Source of the DNA: CAYVGO01 sp964450725 | GTDB lineage: Bacteria; Bacteroidota; Bacteroidia; Bacteroidales; UBA932 | DNA: 20,451 bases | Direction: 5' to 3' | Assembly: GCA_964450725.1 (NCBI GenBank) | Contig: CAYVGO010000040.1 | Coordinates: 1-20,451 of the forward strand | Part shown: one piece after another, positions 6,256 to 14,339 of the stretch | Layout: the number at the start of each line of letters is the position of its first letter | Position numbering within the stretch: position 1 is the stretch's first letter | Position numbers and translations under genes: made by a program | Notes under the pieces: model-generated | Told to the model about the DNA's origin: nothing | What the model saw: only the letters and a program-made list of their open reading frames with translations | The model's database searches: none

Positions 6256-8988
6256 ATGGAAACAAAGAAGAATGTTTATTTTTTTGGAAACAAGACCGCA
6301 GAAGGTAATAGTTCCATGAAGGAGTTGTTGGGTGGTAAAGGTGCTAACTTGGCCGGCATGAATTTAATGGGTATTCCTGTTCCTCCGGGTTTTACCATTA
6401 CGACCGAAATTTGTAATGAATACTACAAAATCGGGAAAGAAACTGTCATCAACACGATTAAGAAAGAAGTAGAACAAGCCATGTTGAAGGTAGAAAAACA
6501 CGCAGGTACGGCAAAGTTCGGCGATAATGCCAATCCATTATTAGTATCAGTACGTTCAGGAGCCAGAGCATCTATGCCCGGAATGATGGATACAATTTTG
6601 AACTTAGGACTTAATGATGAAGCTGTAGCAACATTAGCACAAAAAAGTGGTAACGCTCGATTTGCTTGGGACAGTTATCGACGTTTTATACAGATGTATG
6701 GTGATGTAGTGTTAGGTTTAAAGCCTGTAAAAAAAGAAGATGAAGATCCTTTTGAAGTAATTATTGAAGAACTCAAGCATGAGAAAAAAGTAAAATTAGA
6801 TACAGAATTGTCTGTAGAAGATTTACAGGAATTAGTAAAACGATTTAAACTTGCAGTCAAAAAAGCAACAGGTAAGGAATTTCCAACTTCGGCATGGGAA
6901 CAATTGTGGGGAGCTATTTGTGCCGTATTTAATAGTTGGATGAATGATAGAGCTATTTTTTATCGTAAGCAAAATGCGATTCCTGCAGAATGGGGAACGG
7001 CTGTGAATGTGCAAGCCATGGTATTCGGAAATATGGGAAACACATCTGCAACCGGTGTAGCATTTACAAGAGATGCTTCAACCGGAGAAGCCTTATTTAA
7101 TGGTGAATATCTCATCAATGCTCAAGGAGAAGATGTTGTTGCAGGGATTAGAACGCCGCAACAAATTACCAGAATTGGCTCACAACGTTGGGCTACGGCT
7201 CAAGGTGTCAGTGAACAAGAACGGTTAGAAAAATATCCGTCATTAGAAGAGGTAATGCCTTTAGCCTATAACGAACTTTTTGCAGTACAAAAAAACTTAG
7301 AAAAGAATGCCAAAGATATGCAAGATATTGAATTTACGATTCAAGAAGGTAGACTTTGGATGTTGCAGACTCGTAATGGCAAACGTACAGGAGCAGCAAT
7401 GATAAAAATAGCAATGGATATGTATCGTGAAGGATTGATTTCAGAAGATGAAGCAATATTACGTTGTGAACCGGACAAATTAAATGAGTTGTTACATCCT
7501 GTTTTTGATAAAAAAGCACTACAACAATCTAAAATATTAGCCAAAGGATTACCGGCTTCTCCGGGAGCGGCTACAGGTCAAATCGTATTTTTTGCAGAAG
7601 ATGCAGAAACATGGCATGCAGATGGAAAAAAAGTGATATTGGTGCGTGTGGAAACATCTCCGGAAGATCTTAAAGGAATGACTGCAGCACAAGGAATTTT
7701 AACTGCACGTGGCGGTATGACTTCGCATGCAGCGGTTGTTGCACGTGGAATGGGTAAGTGTTGCGTATCCGGAGCAAGTGCCTTAGAAATAGATTATAAA
7801 AATAAAACTTTGACAGTTGGAGGTGTAAAATACAAAGAAGGAGATTGGTTATCTCTTGACGGATCTATGGGAAATGTTTACGCCGGAAAGGTTGAGACTA
7901 CAGAGGCTGAAATCGGAGGTAATTTTGAAACATTAATGAACCTTGCTGCTAAGCATGCACGTATGCAAATCCGCACAAATGCCGATACTCCTCATGATGC
8001 TGTTGTTGCTCGAAAATTTGGGGCAGAAGGTATAGGATTGTGCCGAACGGAACATATGTTCTTTGAAGGAGATAAGATTTGGGCAATGCGAGAAATGATA
8101 CTTGCCAAAGATGAAGACGGAAGACGCAAAGCACTCAACAAGTTGCTACCACTTCAGCGTCAAGATTTTGAGGGAATTTTTGAAGCCATGCAAAATCTTC
8201 CCGTAACAGTTCGTTTATTGGATCCACCATTACATGAATTTGTACCGCACGATGCTAAAGGACAGGAAGAAATGGCTAAAAGAATGGGTATTTCTGTCGA
8301 AGAAGTAAAATTAAGAGTAGAAGCATTGAGTGAGGTAAATCCGATGTTAGGTCATCGTGGTTGCCGGTTAGGAAATACCTATCCTGAAATTACGGAAACG
8401 CAAACAAGAGCAGTGATTGAAGCTGCCTTAAATTTGAAAAAGAAAGGAATTACCGCCATTCCGGAAATCATGGTACCGCTCACTTGTACACAGCGAGAAA
8501 TGAAATTGCAAGCCGATATTATTCATGCTGTTGCTGCCACAATTTTCAGAGAACGTAATGATAAAATAGATTATAAGGTAGGAACGATGATAGAAGTTCC
8601 AAGAGGAGCGTTGACCGCAGAAAAAGTTGCACGTTATGCAGAGTTTTTCTCTTTCGGAACTAACGACCTTACCCAAATGACTTTTGGTTTTTCACGCGAT
8701 GACGTAGGTAAGTTTTTACCGGTTTACCTTGAAAAAGGATTGTTAAGTTATGATCCATTCCAAGTGTTAGATCAAACAGGAGTAGGGCAATTGGTAGGTA
8801 TGGCTACAGTGAAAGGACGTACAGAACGTCCGAACTTGAAGGTCGGAATTTGCGGAGAGCATGGTGGAGACCCGCGCTCTGTAGAGTTTTGTCATCATAT
8901 AGGGTTAAACTATGTAAGTTGTTCTCCTTTTAGAGTGCCGATTGCGAAACTTGCCGCAGCACAAGCCGCCATAAAAGAGAAAAAATAA
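6256..8988 (+). CDS. ppdK: Pyruvate, phosphate dikinase
   Basis: The 910-residue protein has full PPDK length and domain order. The N-terminal ATP-grasp domain (about 1-375) begins with GGKGANLAGM and contains SVRSGARASMPGMMDTILNLG. The swivelling phosphohistidine domain carries GGMTSHAAVVARGMGK with catalytic H491. The C-terminal PEP/pyruvate barrel includes CRTEHMFF, LGHRGCRLG, FSFGTNDLTQMTFGFSRDD and GICGEHGGDP with catalytic C866. The enzyme reversibly converts PEP, AMP and pyrophosphate to pyruvate, ATP and phosphate in the cytosol, usually serving glycolysis or gluconeogenesis in anaerobic Bacteroidota. The gap to porT is 35 bases with no terminator, so read-through from porT is possible. 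A strong terminator follows. No regulatory-protein gene is adjacent. Confidence 0.98.
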   Translation: METKKNVYFFGNKTAEGNSSMKELLGGKGANLAGMNLMGIPVPPGFTITTEICNEYYKIGKETVINTIKKEVEQAMLKVEKHAGTAKFGDNANPLLVSVRSGARASMPGMMDTILNLGLNDEAVATLAQKSGNARFAWDSYRRFIQMYGDVVLGLKPVKKEDEDPFEVIIEELKHEKKVKLDTELSVEDLQELVKRFKLAVKKATGKEFPTSAWEQLWGAICAVFNSWMNDRAIFYRKQNAIPAEWGTAVNVQAMVFGNMGNTSATGVAFTRDASTGEALFNGEYLINAQGEDVVAGIRTPQQITRIGSQRWATAQGVSEQERLEKYPSLEEVMPLAYNELFAVQKNLEKNAKDMQDIEFTIQEGRLWMLQTRNGKRTGAAMIKIAMDMYREGLISEDEAILRCEPDKLNELLHPVFDKKALQQSKILAKGLPASPGAATGQIVFFAEDAETWHADGKKVILVRVETSPEDLKGMTAAQGILTARGGMTSHAAVVARGMGKCCVSGASALEIDYKNKTLTVGGVKYKEGDWLSLDGSMGNVYAGKVETTEAEIGGNFETLMNLAAKHARMQIRTNADTPHDAVVARKFGAEGIGLCRTEHMFFEGDKIWAMREMILAKDEDGRRKALNKLLPLQRQDFEGIFEAMQNLPVTVRLLDPPLHEFVPHDAKGQEEMAKRMGISVEEVKLRVEALSEVNPMLGHRGCRLGNTYPEITETQTRAVIEAALNLKKKGITAIPEIMVPLTCTQREMKLQADIIHAVAATIFRERNDKIDYKVGTMIEVPRGALTAEKVARYAEFFSFGTNDLTQMTFGFSRDDVGKFLPVYLEKGLLSYDPFQVLDQTGVGQLVGMATVKGRTERPNLKVGICGEHGGDPRSVEFCHHIGLNYVSCSPFRVPIAKLAAAQAAIKEKK

Positions 8989-9011
8989 TTTTAAAAGACA
9001 TATTGTGTAGG

Positions 9012-9040
9012 AAAAGATGCCTGAGTGGGCATCTTTTTTT
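9012..9040 (+). terminator. Rho-independent terminator of ppdK
   Basis: AAAAGATGCC (9012-9021) pairs with GGCATCTTTT (9028-9037) around a six-base loop, and the T-run continues to 9040. The stem core GATGCC/GGCATC is perfect. It lies about 25 bases after the ppdK stop. Confidence 0.92.
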
Positions 9041-9423
9041 CTAATAGAAAAACTTGTGAATGATATTGTGGTGTCAACAGAGATTTTCGAAAATAAATTT
9101 TGCTTGACTATACATTACAGCAATAAGTGTTAAACCATAAGTTCTGTTCAAAAGATTTAAGTGCTATAAAAATGTTAATAAATGTTTTTTTGTAGTAAAT
9201 AACTAAGTGGGAATAACTGGTAGTTGTTTAAATGTTAAATAGGGTGGTGTGTGATATTTTCCGGTATATATAAAAATGAGTTTTTTTCGTTTTTTAAATA
9301 TAGTTTTGTTTTATCGGTTTATTGAAGATATAAAGTTCGCATGTTCTACTAATGACACTCCAAAAGTGAAACTATGACCACCTGTAAAGTTTTATATAAT
9401 CTTAAACATTAATTTTTTTACGT
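9041..9423. other. 383-bp AT-rich non-coding region before the TIG lipoprotein gene
   Basis: No reading frame of useful length and no recognisable RNA family is visible. The region is very AT-rich with several T-runs. TAGTTTTG at 9301-9308 fits the Bacteroidota -7 consensus TAnnTTTG, but no TTTG sits at the proper distance upstream. If used, it would leave a 5' leader of about 110 bases for the lipoprotein gene. Confidence 0.5.
9301..9308 (+). promoter_or_regulatory. Possible -7 element for the TIG lipoprotein gene
   Basis: TAGTTTTG matches TAnnTTTG. The upstream 19-25 bases are T-rich without a TTTG or TTG box, so support rests on the -7 match only. Confidence 0.3.
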
Positions 9424-10857
9424 ATGAAAAACGCAATTGTTTACTTTTGTCTTGCTTGCTTAAGCGTGATACTATTTTCTTGTGAGAAATATGTATCGTC
9501 AGAACTCCCTAAAATTAGCATTAAATCATTAAGTCATACAGAGATTTACAAAGGCAGCGAACTGACTATTTATGGTGAAGGATTTACTGTATTTAATAGT
9601 TATGAAGTTCATGTTGGAAATATTGTATTGAATGCTGTAGATGGAAATGAAACAAGTTTGATAGTCGTGTTGCCCGATACAATTTCTTTAGGAAGTTATC
9701 AGGTCTGGATTGCTCCCTCATTTCAAGGTGGAAGTAAGTTTAAGGTTCAACCGTCAGACAAATTACAGTTGTCAGTGGTTGAAGATGAGAGAGTCGTGTT
9801 AACTTCAATATCAACTCCATTATTAAAAGGTGATGTGCTGAAAATTTCAGGATTAGGATTTTCTACGAATCTGGCAAGCAATAAGATTTTTGTTGGAGAT
9901 ACTGAGTTAAGACCTACGCAAAGTTCTGAAAGAATCTTAGAATGTAAATTGCCGCTGACCATTGCAGAGGGAGAGTATTCTGTAAAAGTAACAGTTATTC
10001 GAGAAGAAGGAAAAGAATATACTTCTGAACCAAAGACATTACAAATTGTATCTAAAATAGTTTCAATTGATGCTTTATCTATACCTGTAGCCAAATTAGG
10101 GCAAAGTGTACTTCTCGAAGGTAGTAACATTTCTACCAATAAAAATGAAGTCAAAATAAAATTAGGAGATGTAGAAATTATACCGATTGGAGTAACTCAA
10201 ACATCAGTACAATTTATTATCCCCTCTACTATAGAAGAGGGATTGTATGAACTCAAAATCGTATCGCAGGAAGTTGAATCTAATGCCATTCCTCTACAAG
10301 TAGTTTCAGGCAACTTTGTCTATCTTACTTCCATAGATACCGCAGGCACAGTTGTAACAATCAAAGGAAGGGGTTTCTCCTCAGTTTTAAGTAACAATAC
10401 AATTTTGTTCAATGACGTAGAATATACTCCAACCACAGCAACCACAGAGCAGTTAACATTTACAATTCCGGATGGTTTTGCTAATGGAGAATATATTGTC
10501 AAAGTAAAAGTAGGCGAAATAGAATCGTTGAATAGTAAAACTGTATTCATCAACATTCCAAGAGAGCCGGAACCATTACCAATGCCCGTAATTACTACCT
10601 CTGTTTATGACGCAACAGCACTCACCATTACAATAACCGGCGAAAACTTTGGAACAGATCCCGCTTTAGTTGCAGTTACAGTTGTTGGAACAGATGAACT
10701 CAATAATCCCAACACAGTTACTATTGACAGTGTTACAGAAACAGAAATTATTTTAACTGTAGATGCGCCTCTTAATGATGATACTTATACAATAACTGTT
10801 ACCATTGGCGAAAATGATGCCGTCGGAACTTTTGAAGTTACCACTCCGACACCATAA
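9424..10857 (+). CDS. Surface lipoprotein with five IPT/TIG immunoglobulin-like domains
   Basis: The 477-residue protein starts with a lipoprotein signal peptide ending LFSC, so C20 is the predicted lipidated residue. The rest is built of about five repeated beta-sandwich units of the IPT/TIG type, at roughly 30-118, 122-209, 212-295, 298-378 and 388-474. Each starts with a short strand followed by G-x-x-L/V-x-I-x-G-x-G/N-F/I (TIYGEGFT, KISGLGFST, LLEGSNIST, TIKGRGFSS, TITGENFGT) and ends with an E/D-G-x-Y-x-V/I strand. A Pro/Glu linker (380-387) precedes the last unit, which is richer in Thr and Asp. No enzymatic domain is seen. TIG arrays occur in Bacteroidota surface glycan-binding or adhesive proteins, so cell-surface binding is likely, but the ligand is unknown. 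The gene is isolated between two terminators, so it is probably monocistronic. Confidence 0.85.
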   Translation: MKNAIVYFCLACLSVILFSCEKYVSSELPKISIKSLSHTEIYKGSELTIYGEGFTVFNSYEVHVGNIVLNAVDGNETSLIVVLPDTISLGSYQVWIAPSFQGGSKFKVQPSDKLQLSVVEDERVVLTSISTPLLKGDVLKISGLGFSTNLASNKIFVGDTELRPTQSSERILECKLPLTIAEGEYSVKVTVIREEGKEYTSEPKTLQIVSKIVSIDALSIPVAKLGQSVLLEGSNISTNKNEVKIKLGDVEIIPIGVTQTSVQFIIPSTIEEGLYELKIVSQEVESNAIPLQVVSGNFVYLTSIDTAGTVVTIKGRGFSSVLSNNTILFNDVEYTPTTATTEQLTFTIPDGFANGEYIVKVKVGEIESLNSKTVFINIPREPEPLPMPVITTSVYDATALTITITGENFGTDPALVAVTVVGTDELNNPNTVTIDSVTETEIILTVDAPLNDDTYTITVTIGENDAVGTFEVTTPTP

Positions 10858-10890
10858 AAGATGACCTAAATATCAAGATTTGTTATATTG

Positions 10891-10924
10891 AAATGTGCCT
10901 TTTTACCGAAGGCACATTTTTTTT
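10891..10924 (+). terminator. Rho-independent terminator of the TIG lipoprotein gene
   Basis: AAATGTGCCT (10891-10900) pairs perfectly with AGGCACATTT (10910-10919) around a nine-base loop, and the T-run extends to 10924. It begins 33 bases after the stop codon. Confidence 0.93.
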
Positions 10925-11052
10925 ATCCATATTTTTATAGCAAGGTTCTTAACGACATTTTGATTACTCGTCAATAAGAAAATTAGCATTCCTCTATACA
11001 ACAAAATGAAAATGTAGTGAGGAAAAACTTTCTTTGTAAATAGCAATATTAT

Positions 11053-11139
11053 AAATTTCGACGAGAATTATATAATCTTCGTCGAAATTTATATAATTCT
11101 CGACGAAGTTTTTATAATCTTCGTCGAAGATTATAAAAA
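11053..11139. repeat. Array of four alternating TCGWCGA motifs with exact 21-bp period
   Basis: TCGACGA at 11058, TCGTCGA at 11079, TCGACGA at 11100 and TCGTCGA at 11121 are spaced exactly 21 bp apart. TCGACGA and TCGTCGA are reverse complements, so orientation alternates. The 14 bases between motifs are also related (each contains TTWTATAAT). This creates nested dyads: AAATTTCGACGA (11053-11064) with TCGTCGAAATTT (11079-11090); CGAGAATTATATAA (11062-11075) with TTATATAATTCTCG (11089-11102); and a perfect 31-bp palindrome with 15-bp arms at 11109-11139. A 21-bp spacing puts all motifs on one face of B-DNA. It lies about 120 bp upstream of the peptidase promoter and 130 bp after the previous terminator. 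It might bind a dimeric protein or be the remnant of a palindromic repeat element. Confidence 0.9.
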
Positions 11140-11232
11140 TGCACTATACAAAAAGGAAAAATCCACATTTTATTTTGTAAAATATATCAAGTGTCAATAA
11201 AATATTTGTTAAGTGGATTATTCATATTTCTA

Positions 11233-11265
11233 TTGGAGTATATTGCAATAAATTTATTACCTTTG
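11233..11265 (+). promoter_or_regulatory. Bacteroidota-type promoter for the M3 peptidase gene
   Basis: TACCTTTG (11258-11265) is an exact match to the -7 consensus TAnnTTTG. TTG at 11233-11235 lies 22 bases upstream and can serve as the -33 box, slightly longer spacing than usual. Transcription would begin near 11272, giving a leader of about 150 bases. Confidence 0.6.
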
Positions 11266-11289
11266 CTCGCAATAAAATGTAGATTTATA

Positions 11290-11328
11290 ATGAAGCACCA
11301 AGGGTACTTCACCCAATATCCAGAATAA
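11290..11328 (+). other. 12-codon open frame and overlapping hairpin in the peptidase leader
   Basis: ATG at 11290 opens a 12-residue frame, MKHQGYFTQYPE, ending at TAA 11326-11328. Its first codons overlap a hairpin with arms GAAGCACC and GGTACTTC (11292-11310, one internal mismatch, loop AAG). It could be a regulatory leader or chance. Confidence 0.25.
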
Positions 11329-11419
11329 GTTTTGTAACCTTCAAAATCAATCAACTTTCTTGTATTTACATTTTTATTTATCAGATTCGTCAGACAATTT
11401 AAAACTAACCATATTTAAC

Positions 11420-13498
11420 ATGAAAACACATTACATTTTTTACTTTCTTCTTTTAGTTATGACAACTACCTGTATGACTTCACCTTCAAGTGATAATCCC
11501 TTTTTTACAAAGTACGATACACCGTACGGAACTCCGCCATTTGATAAAATTAAAATACAACACTATAAACCTGCCTTTGAAAAAGGTATGGCAGAGCATA
11601 ATGCTGAAATTGAAAAAATTATTCAAAGTAATGAATTGCCAAACTTTGAAAATACCATTCTGGCATTAGACCGTAGCGGAGAATTATTGACACGTGTAGA
11701 TTTAGTATTTGGAAACCTTAATTCAGCCGAAACCAACGACAGTTTACAGGCTTTAGATACAGAAATGGCTCCCATATTATCAAAACATTATGACAATATT
11801 TGGTTAAACATGCCACTTTTTGCCAAAGTCAAAGCCGTAAAAGAAGGCGAAAAAGCCAATCTGACTCCGGAACAATTACGATTGTTGGACGAAACTTATA
11901 AACGTTTTGTACGCAATGGTGCAGAATTAACTCCGGAGCAACAAACAAAAATTAAACAGTTGAATGAGCAATTGGCAGTGATGACCGTAAAATTCGGACA
12001 AAATATTATGAAAGAAACCAACGGTTACACCATGCCAATTATTGATAGCGCCGATTTGTCGGGCTTACCCGTAAACTTTTCCAACAGTTTTAAAAAAGAT
12101 GGAAAGTGGGTATTCTCCTTGCAAAATCCAAGTGTGATGCCTTTCTTGCAGTATGCAGATAAAAGAGATTTAAGAAGTACAATGTTTACTGCTTATACAA
12201 ACCGATGTAATAATAACAACGAATTTGACAATAAAAAATTAGCCGCCGATATTGCCAACCTACGATTAGAAAAAGCCAAAATTATGGGTTATCCTAATCA
12301 TGCGTCTTATGTTTTAGACAATTGCATGGCTAAAAATCCGGCGAATGTTTATAAGATGTTAGGTCAATTGTGGGCACCGGCACTAAAAATTGCAGAGGTT
12401 GAACGTCAAGATATGCAGACCATGATTAATAAAGGTACAGACAAGTTTCAGATTAAAGGCGAAGATTGGCGATACTATTCAGAGAAAGTGAAGAAAGAAA
12501 AATATGACTTGGAAGAAGAAACATTGCGTCCTTATTTTCAATTGGAAAACGTCAGAGAGGGAATTTTTACTTTGTGTAATAAACTATTTGGTATTCGTTT
12601 TGAAGAAGTGAAAGATATTCCGCTTTATCATTCAGAAGTGGTAACCTATAAAGTGATTGACCATGATAACTCTTTGTTAGGTATTCTTTATATGGATTTC
12701 TTTCCACGTCCCGGAAAACGAGTGGGAGCATGGATGACCTCTTACAGAGAAGAATACTATGAAAACAACCAGCGTGTAATACCTTTAGTATCGTTGGTTT
12801 GTAATTTTACACGCCCTGTGGGCGATATGCCATCATTATTAACAGCAGACGAAGTAGAGACATTTTTTCATGAATTTGGTCATGGACTTCATGGATTGCT
12901 GACGAATTGTCAATATGTAACCTTGTCGGGTACTTCCGTAGCCCGAGACTTTGTTGAATTACCTTCTCAAATTATGGAAAACTGGGCTTTTGAACCCGAA
13001 GTGTTAGCATTATATGCCAAGCATTATAAGACAGGGGAACTTATTCCAACGGATTTAGTGAACAAAATACAATCATCTGCAAAGTTTGGACAAGGATTTA
13101 AGACTGTAGAATATTTGGCTGCTTCAATTTTAGATTTAGATTATCATACGATTGATAAAAATGTTGATAATGTTTTGACATTTGAAGAACAATCAATGAA
13201 TAAAATCAAATTATTATCTCAAATTCCACCCCGCTACAGAACAACTTATTTTAATCACATTTTCTCAGGAGGCTATTCTGCGGGATACTATAGTTATATT
13301 TGGGCAGAGGTTTTAGATGCCGATGCTTTTGCTGCATTCAAAGAAAGTGGAGATATTTTTAACAAGCAAATTGCTACTGCTTACCGTAAAAATATTTTAG
13401 AAAAAGGAAATACGCAAGACCCGATGGAACTATATCAACAGTTTAGAGGCAAAGAACCTTCAATAGAACCGCTTTTGGTGAAGAGAGGATTAAAATAA
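11420..13498 (+). CDS. dcp: M3 family zinc peptidyl-dipeptidase (Dcp-like), predicted exported
   Basis: The 692-residue protein from the ATG at 11420 has an N-terminal hydrophobic signal (about 1-17) followed by C18 in a weak lipobox (MTTTC), so it is exported and perhaps lipidated. A TTG 60 bases upstream in frame would mask the signal and is rejected. The C-terminal half has the M3 metallopeptidase core: HEFGH with zinc ligands H484 and H488 and catalytic E485, and the third ligand E513 in DFVELPSQIMENW. FSGGYSAGYYSYIWAEVLDADAF near residues 615-637 is the M3 substrate-binding segment. Dcp-type enzymes remove C-terminal dipeptides from oligopeptides; export suggests periplasmic peptide breakdown, fitting a peptide-using anaerobe. 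Oligopeptidase A is the main alternative family member, but length and context fit Dcp. It has its own promoter and no obvious terminator after it. Confidence 0.92.
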   Translation: MKTHYIFYFLLLVMTTTCMTSPSSDNPFFTKYDTPYGTPPFDKIKIQHYKPAFEKGMAEHNAEIEKIIQSNELPNFENTILALDRSGELLTRVDLVFGNLNSAETNDSLQALDTEMAPILSKHYDNIWLNMPLFAKVKAVKEGEKANLTPEQLRLLDETYKRFVRNGAELTPEQQTKIKQLNEQLAVMTVKFGQNIMKETNGYTMPIIDSADLSGLPVNFSNSFKKDGKWVFSLQNPSVMPFLQYADKRDLRSTMFTAYTNRCNNNNEFDNKKLAADIANLRLEKAKIMGYPNHASYVLDNCMAKNPANVYKMLGQLWAPALKIAEVERQDMQTMINKGTDKFQIKGEDWRYYSEKVKKEKYDLEEETLRPYFQLENVREGIFTLCNKLFGIRFEEVKDIPLYHSEVVTYKVIDHDNSLLGILYMDFFPRPGKRVGAWMTSYREEYYENNQRVIPLVSLVCNFTRPVGDMPSLLTADEVETFFHEFGHGLHGLLTNCQYVTLSGTSVARDFVELPSQIMENWAFEPEVLALYAKHYKTGELIPTDLVNKIQSSAKFGQGFKTVEYLAASILDLDYHTIDKNVDNVLTFEEQSMNKIKLLSQIPPRYRTTYFNHIFSGGYSAGYYSYIWAEVLDADAFAAFKESGDIFNKQIATAYRKNILEKGNTQDPMELYQQFRGKEPSIEPLLVKRGLK

Positions 13499-13607
13499 AC
13501 GGTAATATACAACGGTTTGAGTAAGCCAAATGGGAAGAATAAAGGGATATGGTAAAATGAATAAAAATAGTTGATGTTCCTTTAACACCTTAGATAATAT
13601 AAATTGA

Positions 13608-14339
13608 ATGAACATTATAGAACAAATAGGTGATTACATGCTTTTGATGCGAAAGGTCTTTACTTTTCCTCAAAAATGGCGGGTTTTCTTTCGGCAACTA
13701 ATTATAGAAATTGATAGTTTAGGCATTCAATCTATCGGATTGATTGCCTTGATTTCTATTTTTATGGGAGCAGTTATCAATATTCAAATGTGTAATAACT
13801 TAGGTAATCTTCCTACCTATATTATTGGCTATTCTACCAGAGAGTCTTTTATTCTTGAGTTTTGTTCTACTGTTATTGCGTTGATTTTAACAGGGAAAAT
13901 AGGAAGTAGCATTGCCTCTCAAATCGGAGCCATGAGGATTACCGAACAAATTGAAGCAATGGAACTTATGGGTATCAACTCTGCCAATTATTTGATTTTA
14001 CCTAAAGCCATTGCTTTAATGCTCTTTATTCCATTAGTTACAGTCTTCAGTATTGTTTTAGGATTGCTTGGAGGATTAGGGACAATTTACTTTATAAAAG
14101 CAATTACGGTCAGTGAGTATATTGAAGGAATTCAACATGAATTTCAACCTTTTTATGTTTATTATTCGATTATCAAATCCATTGTATTCGCCTTTATCAT
14201 TACGACAGGAAGTGCCTATTACGGATATATTCCTAAAAATAATACAGGAGAAGTAGCCTTATACAGTACTAAAGCCGTAGTCGTTGTCAGTATAAATATT
14301 TTACTCATGAATTTATTACTTACAAAAATCTTGCTCTAA
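13608..14339 (+). CDS. mlaE: MlaE family ABC transporter permease
   Basis: The 243-residue inner-membrane protein has several long hydrophobic segments (about 40-62, 83-96, 128-156, 185-205, 220-242). The family block GKIGSSIASQIGAMRITEQIEAMELMG (about 96-122) matches the MlaE core. MlaE permeases form the membrane part of MCE-type systems that move phospholipids between inner and outer membranes to keep outer-membrane asymmetry. The stop codon overlaps the mlaF start by one base (TAATG), so the two are coupled. The substrate-binding MCE protein MlaD is not next to them. A 109-bp gap upstream has no clear TAnnTTTG promoter. Confidence 0.92.
   Translation: MNIIEQIGDYMLLMRKVFTFPQKWRVFFRQLIIEIDSLGIQSIGLIALISIFMGAVINIQMCNNLGNLPTYIIGYSTRESFILEFCSTVIALILTGKIGSSIASQIGAMRITEQIEAMELMGINSANYLILPKAIALMLFIPLVTVFSIVLGLLGGLGTIYFIKAITVSEYIEGIQHEFQPFYVYYSIIKSIVFAFIITTGSAYYGYIPKNNTGEVALYSTKAVVVVSINILLMNLLLTKILL

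Larger units (their letters stand above)
10925..11419. other. 495-bp non-coding region between the lipoprotein terminator and the M3 peptidase gene
   Basis: No credible protein gene is seen. The region holds a 21-bp alternating motif array (11058-11127), a pair of 7-bp inverted arms AATCCAC and GTGGATT (11160-11166 and 11213-11219) enclosing a small ATTTTA/TAAAAT hairpin (11167-11183), a promoter (11233-11265), and the peptidase leader with a 12-codon open frame (11290-11328). The rest is AT-rich without visible structure. Confidence 0.6.

Noticed and set aside
9747..10154. 135-codon open frame on the minus strand inside the TIG lipoprotein gene
   Set aside because: It lies wholly within a well-supported gene, has Ser/Thr/Pro-rich content typical of an antisense shadow and no recognisable motif.
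11053..11139. CRISPR-like periodic array
   Set aside because: The spacers are short (14 bases), related to one another and the repeats alternate in orientation, which does not fit direct CRISPR repeats with unique spacers.
11360..11419. TTG start extension of the M3 peptidase
   Set aside because: It would place 20 polar residues before a good signal sequence; the ATG at 11420 is the better start.
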